Notes under the pieces: generated by a model
Seen by the model: the letters and a program-made list of their open reading frames with translations, nothing else
Told to the model about the DNA's origin: nothing
The model's database searches: none
Part shown: piece after piece, positions 20,601-32,989 of the stretch
How positions within the stretch are numbered: the first letter of the stretch is position 1
Layout: the number at the start of each line of letters is the position of its first letter
Assembly (NCBI GenBank): GCA_000010565.1
Contig: AP009389.1
Location: 1,984,001 to 2,048,000, forward strand
Source: Pelotomaculum thermopropionicum SI
Lineage (GTDB): Bacteria > Bacillota > Desulfotomaculia > Desulfotomaculales > Pelotomaculaceae
Direction: 5' to 3'
DNA: 64,000 bases
Program-made: the position numbers and the translations under genes

Positions 20601-23600
20601 AACAGTACCTTGTTGGTTTCAATTCCTCATAGGCAGGCTAAAAACGCCTGGAGAGGTTGACGATGCTAACCAATGTATCTAAGTTTCAATTCCTCATAGG
20701 CAGGCTAAAAACTAACCGGGCTAGGCCTGAGCTGGTTTACAAAAAGAGGTGCGTTTCAATTCCTCATAGGCAGGCTAAAAACATGGCCGAAACAGGACGC
20801 CGCAATGGAATTTATTTCAGTTTCAATTCCTCATAGGCAGGCTAAAAACGCAAAATGCGGTTTGCGCCAACAATTACCCAATGGTTTCAATTCCTCATAG
20901 GCAGGCTAAAAACCCTCCACAGAGCCAGCACTGATTATCTGGCACGTCTAGTTTCAATTCCTCATAGGCAGGCTAAAAACGTTATAGCTGATGGCATGTA
21001 TGGGTTACGTGGCCGCGTTTCAATTCCTCATAGGCAGGCTAAAAACCGCACCTCCTTAGTCGGCAGATTGGCCACTCGTTCTTGTTTCAATTCCTCATAG
21101 GCAGGCTAAAAACGTGTTATTGGCCGCCGTCCATGTGCCGCGATACGGGTTTCAATTCCTCATAGGCAGGCTAAAAACTGCTTACTCGCTTGCAAAAGAA
21201 CTTAGAGAACAAGGCTAGTTTCAATTCCTCATAGGCAGGCTAAAAACTTCTTGCTCTGCCGATGTCAAGTTTGTTTTCTCGGGTTTCAATTCCTCATAGG
21301 CAGGCTAAAAACTTTCACCTGGCTTGGAAATATACTATCTTCTATATTGTTTCAATTCCTCATAGGCAGGCTAAAAACGATTGAACGGGCTGTGAAAAGC
21401 GCATCCAAGCGCGGTTTCAATTCCTCATAGGCAGGCTAAAAACCCTATCCCCTTCGCCTTTGCCTTCGCCTTTGCTTTGCGTTTCAATTCCTCATAGGCA
21501 GGCTAAAAACTTTACTGGATCAGTGGATGTATGGGGCAGGAGTAGGTTTCAATTCCTCATAGGCAGGCTAAAAACATAGCTCCATCAATCGGGAAAACAT
21601 AATTTAATACCCGTTTCAATTCCTCATAGGCAGGCTAAAAACATCATATTTAGCTATATATGCTCTAACTCCTTTACTGTTTCAATTCCTCATAGGCAGG
21701 CTAAAAACTGTCTATCCGGGAATGTCCCAAGAGTGCGGCCACTGGTTTCAATTCCTCATAGGCAGGCTAAAAACTCCCATTCCTGGCGCACCTCAGTTGT
21801 CTGTAATTTTGGTTTCAATTCCTCATAGGCAGGCTAAAAACTTATCGCCGCACAGCATGTAGAGGCCCACTCCTGAGTTTCAATTCCTCATAGGCAGGCT
21901 AAAAACGTTGAAAACGCTGAGTGTCGGTACTACTACGGCACCCAGGTTTCAATTCCTCATAGGCAGGCTAAAAACGTTTTCCGGTACAGAAAATCCAGGA
22001 CCTGCCGGTGATGTTTCAATTCCTCATAGGCAGGCTAAAAACCTCATAAGATACGAGCGAGCACTTGAGATAGTGAAGGTTTCAATTCCTCATAGGCAGG
22101 CTAAAAACATAATCAAACCAAAGGGGTGAGTAAGATGATCGGAAGTTTCAATTCCTCATAGGCAGGCTAAAAACCAAGGTTAAATCTGCCAATTAGACAT
22201 GCAAAATCCGCAGTTTCAATTCCTCATAGGCAGGCTAAAAACGCAGGGTCGTTTCCTGCGAATTCTTCGCAGGCCGCCGTTTCAATTCCTCATAGGCAGG
22301 CTAAAAACGCTAGCCTGAAGGAGTGGAAAGAGGAGGTAGGATTCGTTTCAATTCCTCATAGGCAGGCTAAAAACGTGGAAGAAGAGGAGGACGAAAGTCC
22401 TTCCTCCTCCGTTTCAATTCCTCATAGGCAGGCTAAAAACCGAACTTCTGGTACTCGTCTAGGCCGTCACCGTATCTGTTTCAATTCCTCATAGGCAGGC
22501 TAAAAACATAAAGCTGGCGTCCTCTTCATCTGTGAAGATGAGGTTTCAATTCCTCATAGGCAGGCTAAAAACCCCGACGGGACGCGCACCGTTACCGTAC
22601 CGTCGCGGGTTTCAATTCCTCATAGGCAGGCTAAAAACTACGCCGCCAACGAGGTGGCCTGCTATAGGCTTTGGTTTCAATTCCTCATAGGCAGGCTAAA
22701 AACTCTAAAGCAGATGCAAGATACATAGAGGAATTGTTAGTTTCAATTCCTCATAGGCAGGCTAAAAACGCGGCCCGGTGCGGTGCGTATCGGGCCAGTA
22801 CCTCGGTTTCAATTCCTCATAGGCAGGCTAAAAACGCACTTCAGACATAGTGCACATCCTCCTTTTTTCGGTTTGTTTCAATTCCTCATAGGCAGGCTAA
22901 AAACTTCCTCCTCCTAACCACCAGCGGAACAGGCAGGCTGGTTTCAATTCCTCATAGGCAGGCTAAAAACTGAAGGACGTTTCCGGGGCGCACGAGGCGT
23001 GGTCCGGGGTTTCAATTCCTCATAGGCAGGCTAAAAACCCCAGGCCCTGCCCATGACGCAGGCACAGAAGGATAGTTTCAATTCCTCATAGGCAGGCTAA
23101 AAACCCTGATGCAGGTTTATGCCCCGTTGATGGATGTGGGTTTCAATTCCTCATAGGCAGGCTAAAAACGTTTGCCAGTTGGTTCTAGCCAACTGGCGAT
23201 CCGCCGAGTTTCAATTCCTCATAGGCAGGCTAAAAACTGATATACGGGCTATTGGAAGCATTCACGGCGTCAACGTTTCAATTCCTCATAGGCAGGCTAA
23301 AAACCTGGCAGGGGTATACTCTTAGGAATTCGTACTACTACGGTTTCAATTCCTCATAGGCAGGCTAAAAACTGTCTTTGATTTCGTCTATTTCCCGGGC
23401 CATTAGCTTTGTTTCAATTCCTCATAGGCAGGCTAAAAACTTAAAATTCTTCTTCAGGGTATAGGAGCCATAATCAGTTTCAATTCCTCATAGGCAGGCT
23501 AAAAACTATGAGCCTTGCGACGCCTATGGTTGCACTGAACGAGTTTCAATTCCTCATAGGCAGGCTAAAAACGAATAAATGAAACTTCTCATTCCCGAGA

Positions 23601-26600
23601 CCAAGGTCAAAAGTTTCAATTCCTCATAGGCAGGCTAAAAACGGTTTATCAGTGTTTATGTATACCTCGCTGCTATTGAGGTTTCAATTCCTCATAGGCA
23701 GGCTAAAAACTCGGAAATGGACGAAAATCCGTGATACATACCTCGAAGTTTCAATTCCTCATAGGCAGGCTAAAAACCCATGAATCAAAACATTCGCCGC
23801 ATCCACTAGTGCAGGTTTCAATTCCTCATAGGCAGGCTAAAAACCATAGAACGCAAACCAGATTAATGATTCACTGTCCGGTTTCAATTCCTCATAGGCA
23901 GGCTAAAAACATGAAACCCTTGTGTCGGCTATCCTGGAGAAGGTCTAGTTTCAATTCCTCATAGGCAGGCTAAAAACGCGCGCTGCCCAAGCTGACCAGG
24001 CAGGTTTACAGGGTTTCAATTCCTCATAGGCAGGCTAAAAACTCATAAAATATATTTCGTGTCAATTTAATCTCTAAAGAGTTTCAATTCCTCATAGGCA
24101 GGCTAAAAACATTGTGTCGTACCTATCCGCAATTCTCTTCTTAACGAGTTTCAATTCCTCATAGGCAGGCTAAAAACCTTGCTACCCAAATTATCGACCT
24201 CACTTTCTGACAATTGTTTCAATTCCTCATAGGCAGGCTAAAAACTGTCAGCAGCAATGAGAGAGGCAGGGCTGGATCCGGGTTTCAATTCCTCATAGGC
24301 AGGCTAAAAACTTATGATTCCCCGACGGTAATGTGGGAATGGGATGGTGTGTTTCAATTCCTCATAGGCAGGCTAAAAACAATGTTGAATATCCTCATTG
24401 TGTCGTACCTATCCGCGTTTCAATTCCTCATAGGCAGGCTAAAAACTATGCCAGCACCAAGCCCTGATTATTTATACCATCAGAGTTTCAATTCCTCATA
24501 GGCAGGCTAAAAACCCGAGGCCGAGGGCAGAAAACAACTACGTGCGCTTCGGGTTTCAATTCCTCATAGGCAGGCTAAAAACTCATCGCCGCGGCAGCAG
24601 TGAGAGAGTTCATGGTCGTTTCAATTCCTCATAGGCAGGCTAAAAACAAGGTGGGCAAAGTGCATTAAGGGAACTCGCAGAAAGTTTCAATTCCTCATAG
24701 GCAGGCTAAAAACCAGTTTTGGGTTATGAACAAAAAATAGATGTACGAATGTTTCAATTCCTCATAGGCAGGCTAAAAACGGAGTTCTAATATTACAGGA
24801 TTAAATATTTCATGTTGTTTCAATTCCTCATAGGCAGGCTAAAAACTTTTATAGGCGCTGAAGTGAGGTTTTACATCAAAACCGTGTTTCAATTCCTCAT
24901 AGGCAGGCTAAAAACATTGATGAAAAAATGCGGCAGGTAATATATGAAATAGTTTCAATTCCTCATAGGCAGGCTAAAAACCATGTCTTCAACCCAGGCC
25001 CGGGAATTCCAGGAATCGGTTTCAATTCCTCATAGGCAGGCTAAAAACTCGGAATAAGGGAGTACCACTTGCTGCCCAGACCCGTTTCAATTCCTCATAG
25101 GCAGGCTAAAAACACAACGGGCTTTTGATGTCATTGCTGCGGGATTTCAGTTTCAATTCCTCATAGGCAGGCTAAAAACACCAGGAAACCAAGCCTTTTG
25201 TCCTGCGTGGTGAAGTTTCAATTCCTCATAGGCAGGCTAAAAACCCGGCTCGAGATACTTATCTGTGATTACCTGGCCGGCGTTTCAATTCCTCATAGGC
25301 AGGCTAAAAACGGAGTACAAATATATTAGTAGTTTTCCTTCTTACAAGTTTCAATTCCTCATAGGCAGGCTAAAAACGTAAAGAGTTAAAAAGAAAATTG
25401 GATTTTATTTATGAGTTTCAATTCCTCATAGGCAGGCTAAAAACTTTATGAGGAGTTGGCAAAACCAGAGTGGCAACCAGTTTCAATTCCTCATAGGCAG
25501 GCTAAAAACTTATAAAAGGAACAGGTGTTCTTACTATTGTAGATGGGGTTTCAATTCCTCATAGGCAGGCTAAAAACTAACCTTGCTACACGATTTCCTT
25601 GTCTTTCTAATTCTTGTTTCAATTCCTCATAGGCAGGCTAAAAACACAAGGTAATTGTATATTATTTTTACTTTGTTATTGTGTTTCAATTCCTCATAGG
25701 CAGGCTAAAAACTTCTTTGTTGTCATAGAGTGTTAACGAGGTTTTAAAATGTTTCAATTCCTCATAGGCAGGCTAAAAACTTAGTTTGTTATTGTGAAAT
25801 AAGCTGTCCAGTAACCTCGTTTCAATTCCTCATAGGCAGGCTAAAAACTAAATAAAAAAATAGGAGGTTGTTTAAATGAAAGAAGTTTCAATTCCTCATA
25901 GGCAGGCTAAAAACTGAAATGATGGCAGAAATATTAGAGAAAAAACTTAAGTTTCAATTCCTCATAGGCAGGCTAAAAACTTCAAAAAGTGCTAGGGGAC
26001 TAGCACTATTCTTCAATAGTTTCAATTCCTCATAGGCAGGCTAAAAACTTAACACAAATAGTATAATAACAATAAAAGAGGTGAGTTTCAATTCCTCATA
26101 GGCAGGCTAAAAACTTAACACAAATAGTATAATAACAATAAAAGAGGTGAGTTTCAATTCCTCATAGGCAGGCTAAAAACCTATCATTCTTTCAGCTTAT
26201 GAATGTCTTTCAGAAGGACGTTTCAATTCCTCATAGGCAGGCTAAAAACGCCTTTTGTGTCAAGTAAAATTACTTGACACCCTCGTCGTTTCAATTCCTC
26301 ATAGGCAGGCTAAAAACAAGCCACAGAAGAAAAAGTTAAAATATTTTTAGAAAGTTTCAATTCCTCATAGGCAGGCTAAAAACCCTGTTGCACAAAATAC
26401 TTATGGCATATGCTTAGACGGTTTCAATTCCTCATAGGCAGGCTAAAAACCTGGTACAGCCGAATATAACTTAACCAATGGCACATAGTTTCAATTCCTC
26501 ATAGGCAGGCTAAAAACTACCTGAGAAAATATTAGATAAACTAACAAAAGAAGTTTCAATTCCTCATAGGCAGGCTAAAAACCTGGCCGGGTATTCTCAG

Positions 26601-29600
26601 CATACCCTGCGGGCGTAGTTTCAATTCCTCATAGGCAGGCTAAAAACCGGCGCAGGGAGTGGCGGAATTGATGTGTATGGTACGAGTTTCAATTCCTCAT
26701 AGGCAGGCTAAAAACTCCGTTACCTCCGGATCGCAGTCCTTCGGTTCGAAGGTTTCAATTCCTCATAGGCAGGCTAAAAACGTGGGGTAGAACTGACAAA
26801 TGGAAACGGTTTCCTCGAAGTTTCAATTCCTCATAGGCAGGCTAAAAACGCTTTACTTCCCATGCTTGTTATTGCATTTTTGGGAGTTTCAATTCCTCAT
26901 AGGCAGGCTAAAAACTTAGCAGATAATGCACCTGGCCCATACATATCCTGAGTTTCAATTCCTCATAGGCAGGCTAAAAACGGATGTTCCCGGGAGTTAC
27001 ACCGGCGCGCAGGGCCTGTTTCAATTCCTCATAGGCAGGCTAAAAACGCAGATTGTCTACTTCGCCCCCCTCGAGCCAGGTCAGTTTCAATTCCTCATAG
27101 GCAGGCTAAAAACTTCCCTTCATCCATCAGGGAACGAATGGTTTCTACGTTTCAATTCCTCATAGGCAGGCTAAAAACGTGGTGATTGGATGCCTTTACC
27201 GTGCTGCGGTTTTTGGTTTCAATTCCTCATAGGCAGGCTAAAAACAGAGTATCCAGGATTGTCTTAATGGCAGCATTCTCAGTGTTTCAATTCCTCATAG
27301 GCAGGCTAAAAACCCCATGGCCTATCCTCCTTCCAAAATTGGGAATTTCAGTTTCAATTCCTCATAGGCAGGCTAAAAACGAACGGCGCCGACAAGCTGC
27401 ACGAGGCCCTGGCGTATTTTGTTTCAATTCCTCATAGGCAGGCTAAAAACTCATCAATTAACCAGGTTTCAGTTTTTCTATACGGGTTTCAATTCCTCAT
27501 AGGCAGGCTAAAAACTTTGGATCTTGTCGAGGTCTACCTCTTCCCCGCCCTCGTTTCAATTCCTCATAGGCAGGCTAAAAACAAACCCTTGCTTGCATTC
27601 CTCCCATGTTTTACGCACGTTTCAATTCCTCATAGGCAGGCTAAAAACGGAGGAGCAAAAAGAGCTTCTTGAGGTGATGCAGGCGTTTCAATTCCTCATA
27701 GGCAGGCTAAAAACCTATGCCAGCGCTGAGCCGACCTTCGGCTACGTTGACATGTTTCAATTCCTCATAGGCAGGCTAAAAACCGATCCTGCTTTTAAGG
27801 GAGTCTCTGGATTTGATGCGTTTCAATTCCTCATAGGCAGGCTAAAAACACGAAACGAAGCATATAGCATACGTCATCGGCGGTTGTTTCAATTCCTCAT
27901 AGGCAGGCTAAAAACGGACGCCAGGGATATTACCAACGACCCCGGCACGCTGAGTTTCAATTCCTCATAGGCAGGCTAAAAACTGCGCTGCGCCCCCATC
28001 CGACTGAAGCTCGCCCAGGGTTTCAATTCCTCATAGGCAGGCTAAAAACACAAAACGGTCACGGTTAGCCTTGATGTCGCTTTCCTGTTTCAATTCCTCA
28101 TAGGCAGGCTAAAAACCCAAGCACAAGGTTCCCTATTACGGCGCACTCTCCAGGGCGTTTCAATTCCTCATAGGCAGGCTAAAAACTTGGCCAGCCGGTC
28201 CGCGTCCGGGTTATCGTACCCAGTTTCAATTCCTCATAGGCAGGCTAAAAACGTTGCACCCCGGTTTATATATCTAGGGTTTTTAGGCATGTTTCAATTC
28301 CTCATAGGCAGGCTAAAAACCCCCTGGCTCTCCCGTCGCGTGCGGCGCAGTAGGAGCTGTTTCAATTCCTCATAGGCAGGCTAAAAACATTTTTTCATAT
28401 TTTTCACCTACCCTTTATGGAATGTTTCAATTCCTCATAGGCAGGCTAAAAACATAAATTTGCAAAAATGTAAATACGTTATAAAAGTAAAGTTTCAATT
28501 CCTCATAGGCAGGCTAAAAACCCCTTAACAATTCTGCCATTTGTGCTGGTGTTTCTGGTTTCAATTCCTCATAGGCAGGCTAAAAACTTCCACATCCGCT
28601 TTAGTTTCTCCTACTTGAACGGGTTTCAATTCCTCATAGGCAGGCTAAAAACCACAGTTTCATAATAAGTTTCTTCTTTTGGTTTTTTGTTTCAATTCCT
28701 CATAGGCAGGCTAAAAACGTAAATTTGGGAGGGGTGATGGACTTTATCATGAGAGTTTCAATTCCTCATAGGCAGGCTAAAAACCCGGGCTTAATCCGGA
28801 AATTGCCGGCGATTATGGTCGTTTCAATTCCTCATAGGCAGGCTAAAAACCCTGTTGTAATAACTTACCATACATCGAATTGAGTAGTTTCAATTCCTCA
28901 TAGGCAGGCTAAAAACTTTTAAAAAATAAAAAAATCCGGATTTTAGCCCGGATGTTTCAATTCCTCATAGGCAGGCTAAAAACCTTTGCATTTGAAGTCC
29001 GAGATAAAAGCGAAGATGGGTTTCAATTCCTCATAGGCAGGCTAAAAACCACCCTATCAGGCCTTTGTAGTCCTCAAGATTATTGAGGTTTCAATTCCTC
29101 ATAGGCAGGCTAAAAACCGGCTGCTTGAATATCACCCGGAAGCCGGCTTCAGGGTGTTTCAATTCCTCATAGGCAGGCTAAAAACTTAACTTCGTTTCCG
29201 TTTTCGTCGAAGTATGTCCCGTGTTTCAATTCCTCATAGGCAGGCTAAAAACTTAAACATTGAGAATTATTTATTCCAAAATGTTTGGTTTCAATTCCTC
29301 ATAGGCAGGCTAAAAACGCATTGCCGCCCTGGATGCCAAGGCTGATTATATTGAGCTGTTTCAATTCCTCATAGGCAGGCTAAAAACGGCGGGACAGTCT
29401 TCGAACTGGTTTTCTCTCGGTCAGTTTCAATTCCTCATAGGCAGGCTAAAAACGTATTTTCCCGCCCTCCTGATACCAATCAATTTTCCCGTTTCAATTC
29501 CTCATAGGCAGGCTAAAAACTGGATGAAGGTGACGACGTCCACGACCCGGCGAACTGGAGTTTCAATTCCTCATAGGCAGGCTAAAAACACGAGATAGGA

Positions 29601-30655
29601 AATCCTATTGAGACAATAACCGAGCGGTTTCAATTCCTCATAGGCAGGCTAAAAACGCGCGACGGCATCATGAGAGTCCGGAACGGGCGGAAAGTTTCAA
29701 TTCCTCATAGGCAGGCTAAAAACTCTTGTAATAACCGATAGTCTTCGGCCTCGACGTAGTTTCAATTCCTCATAGGCAGGCTAAAAACAGGAATATATGA
29801 AAAATTTTGTGATTCCTGCGTTTGAGTTTCAATTCCTCATAGGCAGGCTAAAAACCTGGTCAAGTACTTCCCATCTAAAAGGACTTTCGGGGTTTCAATT
29901 CCTCATAGGCAGGCTAAAAACAGAGTGATTGAATAAGGGCGAGAATGGGAAATGATGTTTCAATTCCTCATAGGCAGGCTAAAAACTCAACAATGCAACT
30001 CAATTTAAGTTGGAGTTATGGTGGTTTCAATTCCTCATAGGCAGGCTAAAAACTCAGTTATCCTTTCTGAAGGTTGAATTATTACTACTTCGTTTCAATT
30101 CCTCATAGGCAGGCTAAAAACGCAATTCAGCCATTGCCGGGCACCTCCATACTCCTAACGTTTCAATTCCTCATAGGCAGGCTAAAAACCCGCACCAATA
30201 AACCACAATGTCGTATTCGTCACGGTTTCAATTCCTCATAGGCAGGCTAAAAACTTTTCCCCTTTTAATTTAAATTCATTTATCATTTCTTGTTTCAATT
30301 CCTCATAGGCAGGCTAAAAACTTTCCGGCATCATTACCGTTTTCCATCGGCTCTGCAGTTTCAATTCCTCATAGGCAGGCTAAAAACATATTATGGGGAG
30401 GTAGTTTTCGAATGAGGAAAAGGGTGTTTCAATTCCTCATAGGCAGGCTAAAAACAAATTTGTGCTTTACCTGTCAAAGAACTGGCAGAAGAGTTTCAAT
30501 TCCTCATAGGCAGGCTAAAAACAATCACATCCTGCACCATTTCTGAAGTACCATCAGGGTTTCAATTCCTCATAGGCAGGCTAAAAACGTCATAGAATGG
30601 GAGTGACATATTATTGGTTGTCAGAGTTTCAATTCCTCATAGGCAGGCTAAAAAC
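14604..30655 (-). CRISPR. CRISPR array block B (~241 repeats)
   Basis: The largest block, about 16 kb of uninterrupted repeat-spacer units with the same 30-nt repeat and a period of about 66-67 bp (count estimated from length). It contains exact spacer duplicates (17182-17219 = 18314-18351; adjacent 26049-26084 = 26115-26150), pairs of overlapping protospacers, and spacers carrying long inverted repeats. It ends in the spacer interrupted by the transposon at 30667. Translated frames such as F-Q-F-L-I-G-R-L-K-T are artefacts of the repeat, not proteins. Confidence 0.97.
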
Positions 30656-30880
30656 AATACTTATTTTGTGTAAATTCTCATTTTCATTTAGTTCAGTCCA
30701 GGCATATATTATCAGATTGAACAATATGCAACCGGTTTTAATACCATAGCAATCTGCAAATTTTTCTCATTTTCTTTTAGTAATGTCCGTCCGTCCTCTC
30801 CCATATGTTAGCATACCCACCTGTGTACCCCTTCAAATTCCAATGCGAAAAAGGTAGAATATTTGGCGGTGTTAATTACC

Positions 30881-31465
30881 ATGCAGCAGATATTCTACAC
30901 TTCCGTCTCGCCCGAAGAATATTACCGTCTGGGCAAAGATTTCCCTTTTCCTGTACCCGATTCCTGCCCGAATCCTGGCTGCCTGGTCAAGATAGCCCCG
31001 CAAAAGCATGGTTTTTACCGCCGGAACGTCGTCACCCCGGATTTCAGCGCCCGGATTTTGATCCGCCGGTACCATTGTAAATATTGCGGCAAGACCATCT
31101 CGTACCTGCCTTCCTTCTGCCTGCCTTACTTCCAGTACACCGTGGAGGTAATCTATACCGCTCTTCGGTACATCCTGGTGTTTTGCTACTCCCTTCGGGC
31201 CTCTTTGCAGTTGCTCAAGCGGTTATTCTGGACCCCCGCCCACCTGCAGTTTTACGCCCGGCGCTTTTTTGCCAACCTATACCACATCAAACTGGGCCTT
31301 CGTCAGCTCCTCCCCCGGGTAGAACTACCCGGGGAGAACCTGGATAAAAGGGAAGGAGCCAAAAAGGTACTGCACATTGTGGCTGCTGGATTCGCCCACA
31401 TCCAGACCTTCTCCACCAGGTTTTACGCCCAATGTGGGTACTCTTTCCTGGCTCCTCGCACATAA
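30881..31465 (+). CDS. Transposon-encoded zinc-ribbon protein (DUF6431-like), copy 2
   Basis: Same protein as the gene at 966-1550, with C-P-N-P-G-C and C-K-Y-C-G-K zinc-ligand pairs. Only scattered substitutions distinguish the copies (T-A-L-R-Y here). The ATG at 30881 is preferred over the in-frame TTG at 30863. The role in transposition is unknown; its constant position first in the element suggests an end-binding or regulatory job, which is inference. Confidence 0.6.
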   Translation: MQQIFYTSVSPEEYYRLGKDFPFPVPDSCPNPGCLVKIAPQKHGFYRRNVVTPDFSARILIRRYHCKYCGKTISYLPSFCLPYFQYTVEVIYTALRYILVFCYSLRASLQLLKRLFWTPAHLQFYARRFFANLYHIKLGLRQLLPRVELPGENLDKREGAKKVLHIVAAGFAHIQTFSTRFYAQCGYSFLAPRT

Positions 31466-31582
31466 TTTTAGCATCTAAAAGAGCCTTTTGGGTACCCCTT
31501 TGGAAGGGCAAAAGCCGCCAACAAACCTTTTGTCTTTTTGTTTGGCCGGGGAAATGTTACGATTACGGCGGCGCCGAAAAAA

Positions 31583-31616
31583 GGCTTTAAGCGCTTAAAG
31601 CCTCCTAAACAGGAGG
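31583..31616 (+). promoter_or_regulatory. Palindrome and Shine-Dalgarno-sequestering hairpin (copy 2)
   Basis: Identical to 1668-1701: a perfect 20-bp palindrome at 31583-31602, then CCTCCT (31601-31606), loop AAAC, and AGGAGG (31611-31616), which is the ribosome binding site of the ATG at 31625. Conservation between copies is uninformative because they are recent duplicates. Confidence 0.65.
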
Positions 31617-31624
31617 TTTTGGTT

Positions 31625-32989
31625 ATGCTTGATGCCAAAGAAAGGGAAAACATCGCCTTAAAAAAGTTTTCTTTAATTGCGCCGGTGTTGAACGAAGAAA
31701 AATTGAACCAGCAGGAATACTTTCGAAAGCTCTCGGACCAGCTTATCGACATGCCCCACTACGGACCGCGGCGCTATGCCGTGAAGTCCTTTCAGTGGTG
31801 GCTCTACCTTTACCGTCGCTATGGCCTGGAGGGGTTAAAACCGGGCTATCGCTCCGACCGTGGAAAAAGCCGCCGGGTGACTGCGGAAATCGCCGCAAAA
31901 ATCCGGCAGAAAAGGGCGGAAAAGCCCGGTTTAAAAGGTATCCTCCTCTATGAGGAACTGGTCAAAGAGGGGGTGTTTACCCCGGACAGGCTCTCTTTGG
32001 CCACCTTTTACCGCTTTTTAGCCCAGAACCCGGACCTGGCCTCCGGTAAAGATCCCGATGAAGAAGAAAAGGATGTCCGGCGCTTTTCCCACCAGCGGGT
32101 AAACGAGCTCTGGCAGACGGACATCATGTACGGCCCATGCTTAAGGGTGGGCCGGTCCAAAAAACAAACTTACCTCCTTGCCTTCATTGATGACGCCTCC
32201 CGACTGGTTACGGCCGCCCGGTTCTGCTGGGAGCAGAATTTTACCGCGGTCAGGGCCGTTTTCAAAGAAGCAATTTTAAAACGGGGGGTCCCGAAGATGA
32301 TCTATACCGACAACGGCAAGGTTTACCGCTGCAACCAGCTGGCCGTGGTTTGCGCCAGCTTGGGGTGCACGCTTTTGCATGCGGAACCATTTTCTCCCAG
32401 TTCGAAAGGGAAGGTGGAACGGTTCTTTAGGACCGTCCGGATGCGCTTTTTAAGCCGCCTGGAGATGGACAGGGTAAAGTCTTTGGAAGAATTAAACCTG
32501 CTTTTCTGGCAGTGGCTGGAGGCGGATTACCAGCGCAAAATCCACAGCGCTCTGGGCATGAGCCCCCTCGATTATTTTTTATCCCAGGCGCAAGCGGTAA
32601 AGATGTTTTCCGACCCGACCCTTTTGGACGAGTATTTCCTTTTGCGGACAACCCGCAAAGTTAACCACGACGCCACCTTTTCTTTGGAAAACATCCTCTA
32701 CGAAACAGACCAGAAGTTTGCCGGCAGCAGGGTGGAGGTCAGGTACGAGCCCGAATGGTTGAAGTCCCCCGCCCGGCCGGTGTTCCTTTACCAGGACGGC
32801 TTGAAAGTGGGCGAGGCTAGGCAGGTGGACTTCTTTGCCAACGCCTGGGTGAAAAGAAAGGGGCGCGGCCGCCCGGCGCATCAAAATGATGAGCCGGAGG
32901 AACTTTCCCCCGCCCGGGGCGGTGGGGAGACCACGGCGCCGGTCATCTCTTTTACCCGCCTGCTCGAAAATGAAGGTGAAGAAAAATGA
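31625..32989 (+). CDS. DD35E transposase, TniA/TnsB-like, copy 2
   Basis: 454 residues with the same translation as copy 1 (the ORFs read identically), including D166, D229 and E265. It is coupled by a 4-bp overlap to the ATPase gene. Because its partner ATPase and accessory ORF are also intact, this copy could supply transposase for both elements in the window. Confidence 0.85.
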   Translation: MLDAKERENIALKKFSLIAPVLNEEKLNQQEYFRKLSDQLIDMPHYGPRRYAVKSFQWWLYLYRRYGLEGLKPGYRSDRGKSRRVTAEIAAKIRQKRAEKPGLKGILLYEELVKEGVFTPDRLSLATFYRFLAQNPDLASGKDPDEEEKDVRRFSHQRVNELWQTDIMYGPCLRVGRSKKQTYLLAFIDDASRLVTAARFCWEQNFTAVRAVFKEAILKRGVPKMIYTDNGKVYRCNQLAVVCASLGCTLLHAEPFSPSSKGKVERFFRTVRMRFLSRLEMDRVKSLEELNLLFWQWLEADYQRKIHSALGMSPLDYFLSQAQAVKMFSDPTLLDEYFLLRTTRKVNHDATFSLENILYETDQKFAGSRVEVRYEPEWLKSPARPVFLYQDGLKVGEARQVDFFANAWVKRKGRGRPAHQNDEPEELSPARGGGETTAPVISFTRLLENEGEEK

